A stretch of DNA of 36,466 bases from Gallionella sp. (lineage in GTDB: Bacteria > Pseudomonadota > Gammaproteobacteria > Burkholderiales > Gallionellaceae), in the NCBI GenBank assembly GCA_013044075.1, contig JABEVG010000029.1, forward strand, positions 1 to 36,466, in the 5' to 3' direction. Every line of letters begins with the position of its first letter. Positions within the stretch are counted from its first letter, which is position 1. Positions 1 to 7,699 of the stretch are shown here, piece by piece. Below the pieces are notes generated by a model, which was not told the origin of the DNA, did not search any database, and saw only the letters and a list, made by a program, of their open reading frames with translations. A program made the position numbers and the translations under genes.

Positions 1-5
1 AAAAG

Positions 6-97
6 TGTTCACGTTCGAGCAGAATCGGTGTTCACGTTCCTTCAGAATGACTGTTCACGTTCGCCCAGAATGGGTGTTCACGTTGCCCCAGAATATG
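6..97. repeat. Four 23-bp direct repeats, IS21-end-like
   Basis: Four head-to-tail copies start at 6, 29, 52 and 75, with a period of exactly 23 bp. Each has the core TGTTCACGTT, then 3-4 variable bases, then CAGAAT and about three variable bases. The fixed period and conserved TGTTCACG start resemble the multiple transposase-binding repeats at IS21-family ends. No istA/istB gene follows, so this would be a remnant or the edge of an element lying outside the window. Replication iterons are an alternative, but no replication gene is near. The repeat itself is certain; the IS21 link is inference. Confidence 0.7.
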
Positions 98-122
98 CAA
101 CCTGCGTAAAAACGCCAGCCTT

Positions 123-187
123 GCGGGTGTAATTCAATGGTAGAACGGCAGCTTCCCAAGCTCCTTTACCAGTTAACTATACCCGCT
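123..187 (+). pseudogene. Degenerate tRNA-Gly (CCC)
   Basis: The first 40 bases follow a tRNA-Gly closely. The acceptor strand is GCGGGTG (123-129), the D-arm ends GGTAGAAC, and the anticodon loop is TTCCCAA (153-159), giving anticodon CCC. The 3' acceptor strand TACCCGC with discriminator T (180-187) still pairs with 123-129. Only about 15 bases (165-179) remain between the anticodon stem and the acceptor, so the T-arm is destroyed. The anticodon stem also has one C-C mismatch (149/163) and the D-stem an A-C mismatch. No CCA follows. It is very unlikely to be a working tRNA. Confidence 0.7.
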
Positions 188-464
188 GTAAATCTCCTGC
201 CTCCGCCGTTCCTCGACAATCTCCTATACAGTTTCATCGCTGTCATTTCATTGTGTCTCGACCGATACCGATACAATTCTGGACACAGTAAACACGGTTC
301 CTCACCGTCACACTGTCCCCCGAACTGCCTTTCCGACCGAATAAATCGACAAAATCAGCCCAAGGATGTCAGATCATGTTTTGATGGCATAAAGTTTGCC
401 CTTACCTGTCCGGTCAAAACAATCCCATAATGAAAACCTGACAATTAACGCTGGGGAGAAAATC
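188..464. other. Non-coding stretch before the lipoprotein gene
   Basis: I see no convincing gene here. Open frames through this stretch lack a ribosome-binding site and recognisable protein content. It presumably carries the promoter of the lipoprotein gene that starts at 465, but no strong -35/-10 pair stands out. Confidence 0.5.
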
Positions 465-1550
465 ATGTCACGCAATCTTCTGTGTATTGTTGTTTTGGTC
501 ACCATTGCAGGATGCACCACAAAACCGGTTGAGGTCGCAGATACCACACCGCTCCACCCCACTGCCGTCATAGAGCGACAGGTCATCAACAACGGGATCA
601 AGGGCTTCTTCCCCTCAGAGAGCACTGACCGACATTATGTGCGCACGGATATGCGTCGCGACGAATCGATTTTCAAGGGTACGGGTACATTTTCCGGCTA
701 TCTGATCGGCACTCGGACCGAAACGAAAATATCCCGGATTGACCGCGATCTGCAATGGACGCTTAACCCGGACAAAGGCGAGTACACCGAATGTCCTTTG
801 CGCGGGTGCGTAGAACCATCACAGCATCCATCCGCCAAACAGGGGGATGCCAAGCCGCCGGAAGCACAGCATGAATCCGGCTGCACCATGAGCATTGCGC
901 GCACCAACTTCACGGTCAAAGCAACCGGCCAGAAGAAATCCATCAATGGCTTCGACACCGACGAATATCAAATCGCCTGGATAGTCACCCTGCGCGACAA
1001 AGCGGCGCGCAATACGACCAGCACCTTGGACATGGATATCTGGACTACGCCGATGACCCAGTCGATGCGTGAAACGTTGAGTATGGAAGAAAGTTATGCG
1101 CGCGCGTTGTCCGGTGCTGTTGCAGACACGAACAAACCGCAAATACTTCCGTCAGAGGCGACCAAACTGATCTCGGCTTATCTCGCCAACTCGCTGAGCG
1201 CGAGTGCCCGTAACGCATTCCTCGACGCGGGAAAACAAATGGAAAAGATTAAGGGATACCCCATTTCAACCCACCTTGCATGGAATATGGAAGGCAATGC
1301 CTGTGCGGCCAAGGACGCGAAGCCGACAGAGGGATCAACCAGCAGAAGTTCACCTCCCGACAGCTCGGGAGGCCTTGTCTCCGGCCTCGTCGGAATGTTC
1401 GCCAAGAAGAAAACGGATGAGGCGGTAAAAGAATCCGAGGGTGAGCCGCTGTTGTCGTTTACCCTCGAAGTCAAGTCGATCAGGATCGAACCGTTGCACG
1501 ACAGTATATTTACCGTACCGAAAGATTACCGGCTGATATCGCGGCAATAG
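465..1550 (+). CDS. Putative outer-membrane lipoprotein, unknown function
   Basis: The protein has 361 residues from the ATG at 465, which is preceded by the Shine-Dalgarno sequence GGGGAGA. A longer frame is open from 396 but lacks a ribosome site and would bury the signal peptide. Residues 1-17 form a lipoprotein signal: two polar residues and an arginine, a hydrophobic stretch, then the lipobox IAGC with Cys17 as the lipidation site. The mature part is hydrophilic, with a Ser/Gly-rich GLVSGLVGMF segment near residue 305 and a beta-rich tail that includes the motif EPLHDSIFTVP. I recognise no catalytic domain. The tail recalls conserved uncharacterised periplasmic proteins, but I assign no function. 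It stands alone, convergent with the next gene. Confidence 0.75.
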   Translation: MSRNLLCIVVLVTIAGCTTKPVEVADTTPLHPTAVIERQVINNGIKGFFPSESTDRHYVRTDMRRDESIFKGTGTFSGYLIGTRTETKISRIDRDLQWTLNPDKGEYTECPLRGCVEPSQHPSAKQGDAKPPEAQHESGCTMSIARTNFTVKATGQKKSINGFDTDEYQIAWIVTLRDKAARNTTSTLDMDIWTTPMTQSMRETLSMEESYARALSGAVADTNKPQILPSEATKLISAYLANSLSASARNAFLDAGKQMEKIKGYPISTHLAWNMEGNACAAKDAKPTEGSTSRSSPPDSSGGLVSGLVGMFAKKKTDEAVKESEGEPLLSFTLEVKSIRIEPLHDSIFTVPKDYRLISRQ

Positions 1551-1570
1551 GCGAAATCAGCCGGGTTAAG

Positions 1571-1599
1571 TGGGTGTGATGCCCGTTCCTGCACACCCA
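1571..1599. terminator. Hairpin between convergent genes, possible terminator
   Basis: An 8-bp perfect inverted repeat, TGGGTGTG (1571-1578) and CACACCCA (1592-1599), encloses a 13-base loop. It lies between two convergent genes, a natural place for a shared terminator. Neither strand has a T-tract after it, so it is not a textbook intrinsic terminator. Confidence 0.35.
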
Positions 1600-1672
1600 T
1601 GCCCCGGCAAACCTATACCCGCCGCACTTTGTGTTTATTCTATGGACGCATGGTGCGGCGAGGGCTTCCGTC

Positions 1673-2239
1673 TCATGGCATCGGGTGCATATGCATGTGA
1701 CGCATCTTGTTGCGTAATTCCTTCAGGGTCGCAAGTTGCGCGGGAGTCAGAACGGCTTCGATGTTGTTTTGCGCATCCAGATAAGTTTCGATCATCTGGC
1801 GTTTCAAATCGAAAATTTTCTGGTATTCCTTGCCGATGGCGGCAGGGTCGCGTTTGTCGGCTTCATAAAGATCGCGCAGCTTCGCCGTTTCATCGTTGAT
1901 CAAACCCTGCTTTGCCCAATTATCGTGCATCAGTTGATCGGAAAACTGCCTGATTCTGGACTGCTGTTCCGCACTCAGCGTAAGCGCGCTGAGCATGGTC
2001 ACGTTAGGCTCCATCATCACTTCGGCCCCCTGTTCGCCCATCACACCATATCCTTTATGCGCGCCCATTCCCTGGTCGTCACCACAACTTTTCTTGTCGG
2101 CCATCATGCCGTGACCGGACTTATGGTGAGTCGGTGGCGCGGCAGGTGTTTTGTTGGCGGGAGCAGCTGAAACATCATCGGCAAACGATGGGGTCGCAAA
2201 TGCCACGGAGAGTAATGCAACAGCAATGATTTTTTTCAT
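1673..2239 (-). CDS. Spy/CpxP-like LTXXQ periplasmic protein
   Basis: The 188-residue protein has a classical signal peptide (residues 1-20, cleavage after FATPSFA). Two LTxxQ-type motifs characteristic of the Spy/CpxP family lie at residues 86-92 (LTLSAEQ) and 164-168 (LTPAQ) and frame a helical region. In this family they mark a cradle-shaped helical dimer that acts as a periplasmic chaperone or envelope-stress adaptor. Residues 38-76 and the tail HMHMHPMP are rich in His and Met, which suggests copper or other metal binding, as in CnrX/ZraP relatives; that part is inference. The start has the strong ribosome site GAGGAA. No two-component system is adjacent. Confidence 0.8.
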   Translation of the reverse strand: MKKIIAVALLSVAFATPSFADDVSAAPANKTPAAPPTHHKSGHGMMADKKSCGDDQGMGAHKGYGVMGEQGAEVMMEPNVTMLSALTLSAEQQSRIRQFSDQLMHDNWAKQGLINDETAKLRDLYEADKRDPAAIGKEYQKIFDLKRQMIETYLDAQNNIEAVLTPAQLATLKELRNKMRHMHMHPMP

Positions 2240-2382
2240 GGTTCGGTTCCTCGAGATAAATTAGGCCAATTCACTTTTGTGCGGGGATGGGTTGTCGCTA
2301 TCCAACCGCCAGAGGCCACCATGGCGCGACGACCCCCTCGACGGCGGAGATTACAACGTCCGGTATCTGCCCGCAATACCGC

Positions 2383-3663
2383 CTAGGCTCGGGTCTCTGA
2401 ATATTGCCCACCGACAATCCGAACTTCGCGCTGCGGAAAGGGAATCTCGATTCCCGCTTCCTGGAATTTACGCCAGATCTCCAAGTTGATCTCCGAGCGC
2501 AAGCCAAGCTCCCCCGCTTCCGGGTCGCTGATCCAAATGCCCAGCTCCAAATCGATGCCGTTGTCGCCAAATGACTTGAGATAGGTTTTCGGTTCGGGGT
2601 CATGCAACACTCTGGGCCGGTTCATCGCCGCCTGCTTCATGATCTCCATCGCACGCTGAAGGTCGCTCTGGTAACCGACTTGCACGGCGATGCCGATGCG
2701 CACTTGGCGGTTGGTGTAGGAATGGTTGATGACGGTCGAGCTGACCAGTGTCTCGTTGGGAATGATCGCCTCGGTGCCATCGTTGCCTTGCAATACCAGG
2801 TAACGCGTGGTTAATTGCGCGACTTTGCCAAAGCGTCCATCCACCGTCAGCACATCGCCCGGATGGATGGAACGGTCGAGCAGGATGATGAACCCGCTGA
2901 TGTAGTTGCTGGCGATCTTCTGTAAACCGAAGCCGATGCCCACCCCCAGTGCACCGCCGAATATAGACAGCACGGTGATATCTATCCCCGCCAAAGGTAG
3001 CGCGATTAAAACACCCAAGACAACGAGTGCCGCACGGATCAGTTTCGACAACACCACCCGCAGGTTCATGTCCAGATGTTCCGTGATCATCACCTTGCGC
3101 TCCAGTGTCTGCCCGATCCACATCACGACTAACATGGTAGCGAGGATGGAGACGATACCGCTCAGGACAATGAGGAGTGAGATACGCTGCTTTCCGATGT
3201 TAAAACTGAGGTAATCCATCGCTTCAAGCAGCTCGGGAAGCAACCCGGTAAGGTGCAGGGCAAACCCCGCCCAAATCGCCAGAACGATAAATCGTTCGGA
3301 ACCGTGCAGCCAACGACTGGTGGCAAAGGTCTGGCGCAACGCATAGACGAGCAGGCGGATCAGCATCAGTGCAAACAGCAGCGGCACGACGATATTCAGC
3401 AGGTTGACAGAATGCCAGTTTTTGAGGATCGCCCGACCGATCAAAACCGCCAACAACGTCATGAGCGGAAAGGCCACCCGGGCCATGCCACCCCTGCCGA
3501 CGTTTGACATGCCTTTCGAGCTGGGCAGCGTGCCCAGCATCAAGCGGCTTGCCAGCCCCCCGAACGCCAGACCCAATACCAGCACGGCAATCTGCCAAAG
3601 GATGGTGGTCTGTTCCAGATCGAAGAGAAAATTCGCGAGCAAGTTATGGGGTGCGCCGGGCAT
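2383..3663 (-). CDS. MscS-family mechanosensitive channel with extra membrane helices
   Basis: This 426-residue inner-membrane protein has about five hydrophobic segments before the MscS core, more than the three of small MscS. The pore-lining helix is clear: the Gly/Ala-rich segment GGALGVGIGFGLQKIASN is followed by ISGFIILLDRSI, and then the beta domain VDGRFGKVAQL and the sequence IPNETLVSSTV. The C-terminal alpha/beta domain ends with FPQREVRIV, typical of this family. Such channels open under membrane tension and release solutes during osmotic downshock. Length and topology resemble the YbdG/YnaI-like medium-size MscS group. It reads away from the fermentation cassette and appears monocistronic; the Shine-Dalgarno is weak. 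Confidence 0.88.
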   Translation of the reverse strand: MPGAPHNLLANFLFDLEQTTILWQIAVLVLGLAFGGLASRLMLGTLPSSKGMSNVGRGGMARVAFPLMTLLAVLIGRAILKNWHSVNLLNIVVPLLFALMLIRLLVYALRQTFATSRWLHGSERFIVLAIWAGFALHLTGLLPELLEAMDYLSFNIGKQRISLLIVLSGIVSILATMLVVMWIGQTLERKVMITEHLDMNLRVVLSKLIRAALVVLGVLIALPLAGIDITVLSIFGGALGVGIGFGLQKIASNYISGFIILLDRSIHPGDVLTVDGRFGKVAQLTTRYLVLQGNDGTEAIIPNETLVSSTVINHSYTNRQVRIGIAVQVGYQSDLQRAMEIMKQAAMNRPRVLHDPEPKTYLKSFGDNGIDLELGIWISDPEAGELGLRSEINLEIWRKFQEAGIEIPFPQREVRIVGGQYSETRA

Positions 3664-3737
3664 ATACCGAAATCCGTGTCAGCAAAACAGGCCGGATTTT
3701 AACACCCGGTCACGGGGCGTTATTGCATAAATCAATT

Positions 3738-4067
3738 ATGCAGCGAGCCTCTCGCAAAACTTATAGCAACACAACACCGGCGGATGTGCTGGTCCTTTTT
3801 GGCGTAACGGGCGATTTTGCCCACAAGATGATTGTTCCGGCACTCGACGCGTTGGCTGTTGGCGTAGCTCAAATCCGGCACTCTTTCGCGGCGCAACCCG
3901 ACCAATTGCGCATCAGCATCCTGCGCACACTTCCATCGATGCCGTGCAGCGCACGCAGTCCGGTGATTACGCTACGTCTTGAGTGCGGTAACGAACAGAC
4001 CTGCCGTTACGCAGCGGGTACTTTGACCCACACGCACACGACTCCTGGTGTGTTCGTGCATGTTTAG
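3738..4067 (+). pseudogene. zwf: Glucose-6-phosphate dehydrogenase N-terminal remnant
   Basis: The reading frame from the ATG at 3738 begins like glucose-6-phosphate dehydrogenase. Residues about 13-39 contain ADVLVLFGVTGDFAHKMIVP, which holds the NADP-binding GxTGDxA fingerprint and the following KMIxPAL helix. From about residue 40 the family similarity stops and the frame runs on into unrelated, Thr/His-rich sequence until 4067. The whole ORF is 109 residues, against about 480-500 for intact Zwf, so the substrate-binding and dimer domains are gone. It lies directly upstream of two more truncated genes. The enzyme would have carried out the first step of the oxidative pentose phosphate pathway. 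Confidence 0.7.
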
Positions 4068-4108
4068 CGCACGCGACATTCGCACCATTAACCGATTGAG
4101 AATATCCG

Positions 4109-4318
4109 ATGATCAACTACGAATTGCGACACGACGAAGGCATCCTCGTGCTGCACCCAGATGGGCCGCTTGAAACGGCAGACTTCACGACGCTGGCGGG
4201 GCAGATCGACGCTTATCTGGAGAGGCGTGGGAAGCTGCGTGGAGTATTGATACGGGCAAAGTGGCCAAATAATCCGGGTTTGCAATTCGCGCACCATGCA
4301 TTCAAGCAGGCAATAGTC
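4109..4318 (+). pseudogene. Truncated SpoIIAA/STAS-like domain, fused to transketolase remnant
   Basis: The first 50 or so residues match the start of SpoIIAA-like (STAS-fold) proteins: MINYELRHDEG, then ILVLHPDGPLETADF, then LRGVLIRAK. Intact members are about 120 residues and continue with a conserved FPGW-type segment. Here the similarity ends at about 4258, and the frame passes without a stop into the transketolase remnant at 4319. The two are therefore translated as one 161-residue chimera unless the internal ATG is used. Small SpoIIAA-like proteins are otherwise of unclear role. This copy appears broken by the deletion that damaged its neighbours. Confidence 0.55.
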
Positions 4319-4594
4319 ATGTCTGTCGAACTCGAACAGCAATGCATCAATACCGTTCGACTCCTGTCGGTGAACATGGTGCAAAAGGCCAACAGCGGGC
4401 ATCCTGGGCTGCCGCTCGGTGCTGCGGCTATGAGCTACGTGCTATGGATGCGCTGGCTCAAGCACAACCCGAAAAATCCGCACTGGTTCAATCGCGCATT
4501 GCTGCGCGAATATGGTTTTACCGTCGACAATGTCTGCATGCGGGCCAAAGCTTTGTTGGTGAGTTCACTGGTTTCTGCGGACGCTCAATCATGA
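4319..4594 (+). pseudogene. tkt: Internally deleted transketolase (N-terminus joined to C-terminus)
   Basis: From the ATG at 4319, residues 1-60 match the start of transketolase, including the thiamine-diphosphate region motif NSGHPGLPLG (25-34) and LKHNPKNPHW. The sequence then jumps at about 4499 to the last residues of the same family: REYGFTVDNVCMRAKALL (63-80). About 570 of the usual 650-690 residues are missing, including the pyrophosphate-binding GDG motif and the pyrimidine-binding domain. The join is in frame, so a 91-residue protein could still be made, but it cannot be active. Its TGA stop overlaps the ATG of the decarboxylase gene (ATGA at 4591-4594), suggesting the two were once co-translated. 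Confidence 0.82.
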
Positions 4595-6258
4595 CAAGCC
4601 CAAAGATTACCGTTGCCGAATACCTGTTGATCCGCCTGAAACAAATCGGAGTGGATCATCTGTTTGGCGTGCCGGGAGATTTTGTTCTCGGTTTCTTCAA
4701 TCAGGTGCTGAACAGCGAAGTGAAATACGTCGGCACCTGCAACGAGCTCAACGCGGCCTATGCCGCTGACGGTTACGCGCGCATCCGGGGGATAGGTGCT
4801 TTTGCCACCACCTTCGGCGTCGGGGAGCTGAGTGCGATCAATGGCGTGGCGGGAGCATACGCAGAAAGAGTGCCGATCGTAGTGATAACCGGCTCGCCCG
4901 CGACGATCAATTTCCGCACTCGCCCCCTGTTGCACCACACCTTGGGCGATTACCAGATTCCACTGAGAATGTACGAGAAGATTACCGCTGCCTCCACTCA
5001 GCTCTCTTCGGGAGCAACTGCGCCTGATGAAATCGACCGAGTGTTGTCGACGTGCCTTTATTACCAGCTGCCGGTTTACATCAGCATTCCTTCTGACGTG
5101 GTAATAATGAAATGTAATCTGCCTGACGCTTTCCCTTTTCCAGTACACGCTCCCAGCGATCCAGGCGCTCTCGATGAGGCGATCAATGAAGCACTGGTCA
5201 TGCTGGCTAAGGCGCAGAGGCCAGTGGTGATAGGTGGTGTGGAGTTGATACGCTTCAAGCTGCAAAATGAATTTGCCGAATTTCTTGATAAAACCGGTTT
5301 TCCCTACGTCACCATGATGCTGGGAAAGACCATCCTGTCGGAGCAACACCCGCAATTCATCGGTCTGTTTGAGGGTGATCGGAGTCGCGATTATGTGCGC
5401 GAGCGGGTTGAATCGGCAGACTGCATCCTGCAACTCGGTGAATTGATGACCGACTTTAATACGGGCGGTTTCACCACCAATCTTGACGACTCCAAAACGA
5501 TTAGTGCCAACATCCGTACCGTCAAGATCAAACACCATTTTTTTGAGAACGTTTACTTGCGTGATTTTATTCTTGGACTGACCGCAAAGCTGATGCGGCG
5601 CGATCCTGCAACGCTGGAGATTCAACGCGCCATCGATGGCTGCGTACACCGGCATACCGAGCCGTACCGACCCGACGCACAGAAACTGCTGACCATCAAG
5701 CGCTTCTTCGACCGCATGAGTCATTTGGTCGAAAAAGATGCAATCGTCATCGCCGAAACAGGCGTGTCTTTGTTCAGTGCCGCAGAGATGCTCATGCCGG
5801 AAGGTGCGACCTTCATCGGACAGACGTTTTACGGGTCGATCGGCTATACGGTCGGTGCCACTCTGGGTGTTTGCATGGCCGCACAAGACCGCAGAGTCGT
5901 GTTGTTCGTGGGGGACGGTGCTTTTCAGGTGACCTGCCAGGACCTCTCGACCATGATCCGCTACGGCCTCAAGCCCACCATTTTTCTTCTCAACAATGAC
6001 GGCTACACCATCGAACGGGTGATCGTTGACCGGCCCTACAACGACATCCAACCCTGGAACTATCACAAGCTGGCGGAGGTGTTCGGCGGCGGTCTGGGTC
6101 TTGATGTGCGCACGGAAGGGGAGCTTGAAGATGCGCTGGATCAAGCCGCCATGGCGGATGGTCTAGTGTTCATTGAGATTCATACGGGGCGGCTGGATTG
6201 TCCCGAGGCACTGCGCAGTGCGGGCCGGTCAATGGCAAAGACAAATCACCTTGTTTAA
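4591..6258 (+). CDS. Thiamine-dependent pyruvate (or indolepyruvate) decarboxylase
   Basis: The 555-residue enzyme converts a 2-oxo acid, most likely pyruvate, to the aldehyde and CO2 non-oxidatively. All catalytic residues of the pyruvate decarboxylase family are visible: Asp30 in FGVPGDF, Glu52 in CNELNAAYAADGYAR (activates the cofactor), the His115-His116 pair in LLHHTLGDYQ, the diphosphate-binding motif Gly441-Asp442-Gly443 through Asn468-Asn469, and Glu475 in NNDGYTIE. The His-His pair separates it from acetolactate synthase. Pyruvate is favoured over indolepyruvate because an aldehyde dehydrogenase and an alcohol dehydrogenase follow directly. The ATG at 4591 is chosen because the family begins at this point; the frame is open further upstream only as a shadow of the transketolase remnant. 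Confidence 0.88.
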   Translation: MTSPKITVAEYLLIRLKQIGVDHLFGVPGDFVLGFFNQVLNSEVKYVGTCNELNAAYAADGYARIRGIGAFATTFGVGELSAINGVAGAYAERVPIVVITGSPATINFRTRPLLHHTLGDYQIPLRMYEKITAASTQLSSGATAPDEIDRVLSTCLYYQLPVYISIPSDVVIMKCNLPDAFPFPVHAPSDPGALDEAINEALVMLAKAQRPVVIGGVELIRFKLQNEFAEFLDKTGFPYVTMMLGKTILSEQHPQFIGLFEGDRSRDYVRERVESADCILQLGELMTDFNTGGFTTNLDDSKTISANIRTVKIKHHFFENVYLRDFILGLTAKLMRRDPATLEIQRAIDGCVHRHTEPYRPDAQKLLTIKRFFDRMSHLVEKDAIVIAETGVSLFSAAEMLMPEGATFIGQTFYGSIGYTVGATLGVCMAAQDRRVVLFVGDGAFQVTCQDLSTMIRYGLKPTIFLLNNDGYTIERVIVDRPYNDIQPWNYHKLAEVFGGGLGLDVRTEGELEDALDQAAMADGLVFIEIHTGRLDCPEALRSAGRSMAKTNHLV

Positions 6259-6280
6259 TGCTGCGAATTGGAATGGAGAC

Positions 6281-7663
6281 ATGATGACAAGGATTGATAA
6301 AGGGAATTGCGAATCTCGCGTTAAGACCAACGCTGAGCAGGTCATCTTCGCCACAGTCGATGCTGCCGTCCGCGCCGCAACTCAAGCGCAGCAAGTTTTC
6401 CAAGATCACAGTCTAGAAGTGCGACGCACCGTCATCAAAGCCATACGCGAGACTTCCATCGTCAATGCGGAACGATGGGGGTGCATGGCGGTTGAAGAGA
6501 CGAAGATGGGGCGTGCCGACGACAAGACGCAGAAGAATATTCTTTGCGCTACTCGTACACCCGGGGTGGAGGACATGCATTCGCGAGCCTACACCGGCGA
6601 TGAAGGTCTGACCTTGGTGGAATATGCTCCCTTCGGTGTGGTGGCGGCGGTAACCCCCTCCAACAACCCCGCCGCGACCATCATATCCAACGCTATCGGC
6701 ATACTGGCTGCAGGAAATTCCGTGGTCTTCGCCCCGCATCCTTCCGCAGTCAAGGTTTGTCAGGACGTGATGCGTACCCTGTCTTCGGCGATGGTCGCTG
6801 CCGGTGCTCCGGCGGGTTTGATCACCACGATTTCTCCGGTTACCCAAGAGATGACCAAGGCACTCCTGTCCCATCCTGGGATTAGCCTCAACTTGGTGAC
6901 CGGAGGTTCCGCGATCGTGAAGGTGGCGATGAGCACGGGCAAGATATGTAAGACCATTGCAGCCGGACCCGGAAACCCGCCTGTGGTCGTCGATGAAACC
7001 GCCATTTTTCCCAAATGTGTCGAGGACATCATTTTCGGTGCGAGCTTCGACAACAACGTGCTGTGCATCGCGGAAAAAGAAGTCATCGTAGTCGAGGCGG
7101 CCAAGGCGCGTTTTCTGGAGTGCATGCGTGTGGATCCGCGAGCCTTTGAGCTAACTGACTCTCAAATGGACGCATTAGCCGAGCTTGTCATCAAGACAAA
7201 CAAGGACGGCAAAGAACCGTTCATGAACCGCGACTATGTGGGGCGCGATGCGTCTGTCATTGCCAAAGGTATCGGCCTTGATGTTCCTTCTGCCACACGT
7301 CTGTTGTGGGGAGCCGTATCCAACGATCACCCTTTCATATGGGTCGAACAGCTCATGCCTATCCTGCCCGTCACCTTCGCGCAAGACGTGGACTCGGCCA
7401 TCGAGTTGGCTTATCGCGCTGAAGCGGGCAACCATCATTCCGCCGCCATGTATTCGACACACGTCGGGAATCTGTCCCGCATGGGGCGACGCTTGCAGTG
7501 CTCTATTTTTGTCAAGAATGCTCCTACGCTTTATGGACTGGGCATGGGCGAGGGGTATGCATCCATGTCCATCGGAACTCCGACCGGAGATGGCCTCACC
7601 AAGCCTTCGAATTTTGTCAGGCCGTTGCATTGCTGCCTCGTCGGATATTTCAGAATTGCGTGA
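6281..7663 (+). CDS. CoA-acylating aldehyde dehydrogenase (EutE/PduP type)
   Basis: The protein has about 460 residues, starting at ATGATG (6281 or 6284) after the ribosome site TGGAG. It resembles EutE/PduP enzymes, which interconvert aldehyde plus CoA and NAD+ with acyl-CoA and NADH. Family marks are EYAPFGVVAAVTPSNNP in the Rossmann region, GGSAIVKVAM, AAGPGNPPVVVDETA, and the catalytic Cys262 in FDNNVLCIAEKEV. The C-terminus (PTGDGLTKPSNFVRP) also matches. I see no microcompartment targeting helix and no shell protein genes nearby. It starts 22 bases after the decarboxylase, so acetaldehyde is the likely substrate, giving acetyl-CoA. Exact chain-length preference cannot be read from sequence. 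Confidence 0.88.
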   Translation: MMTRIDKGNCESRVKTNAEQVIFATVDAAVRAATQAQQVFQDHSLEVRRTVIKAIRETSIVNAERWGCMAVEETKMGRADDKTQKNILCATRTPGVEDMHSRAYTGDEGLTLVEYAPFGVVAAVTPSNNPAATIISNAIGILAAGNSVVFAPHPSAVKVCQDVMRTLSSAMVAAGAPAGLITTISPVTQEMTKALLSHPGISLNLVTGGSAIVKVAMSTGKICKTIAAGPGNPPVVVDETAIFPKCVEDIIFGASFDNNVLCIAEKEVIVVEAAKARFLECMRVDPRAFELTDSQMDALAELVIKTNKDGKEPFMNRDYVGRDASVIAKGIGLDVPSATRLLWGAVSNDHPFIWVEQLMPILPVTFAQDVDSAIELAYRAEAGNHHSAAMYSTHVGNLSRMGRRLQCSIFVKNAPTLYGLGMGEGYASMSIGTPTGDGLTKPSNFVRPLHCCLVGYFRIA

Positions 7664-7699
7664 AAAAATGCAAAAGCTCTATTACCGGAATAAATTGCC

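Noticed and set aside
6-97. CRISPR array
   Set aside because: The variable parts are only about three bases long and the period is 23 bp, so there are no spacers, and no cas genes are near.
4342-4590. 83-codon N-terminal extension of the decarboxylase
   Set aside because: It is the transketolase remnant read in another frame, and the family start coincides with the ATG at 4591.
4585-6144. 519-codon minus-strand frame opposite the decarboxylase gene
   Set aside because: It mirrors a clearly recognised gene on the plus strand, and its translation has no family features; an antisense shadow of biased codon use.
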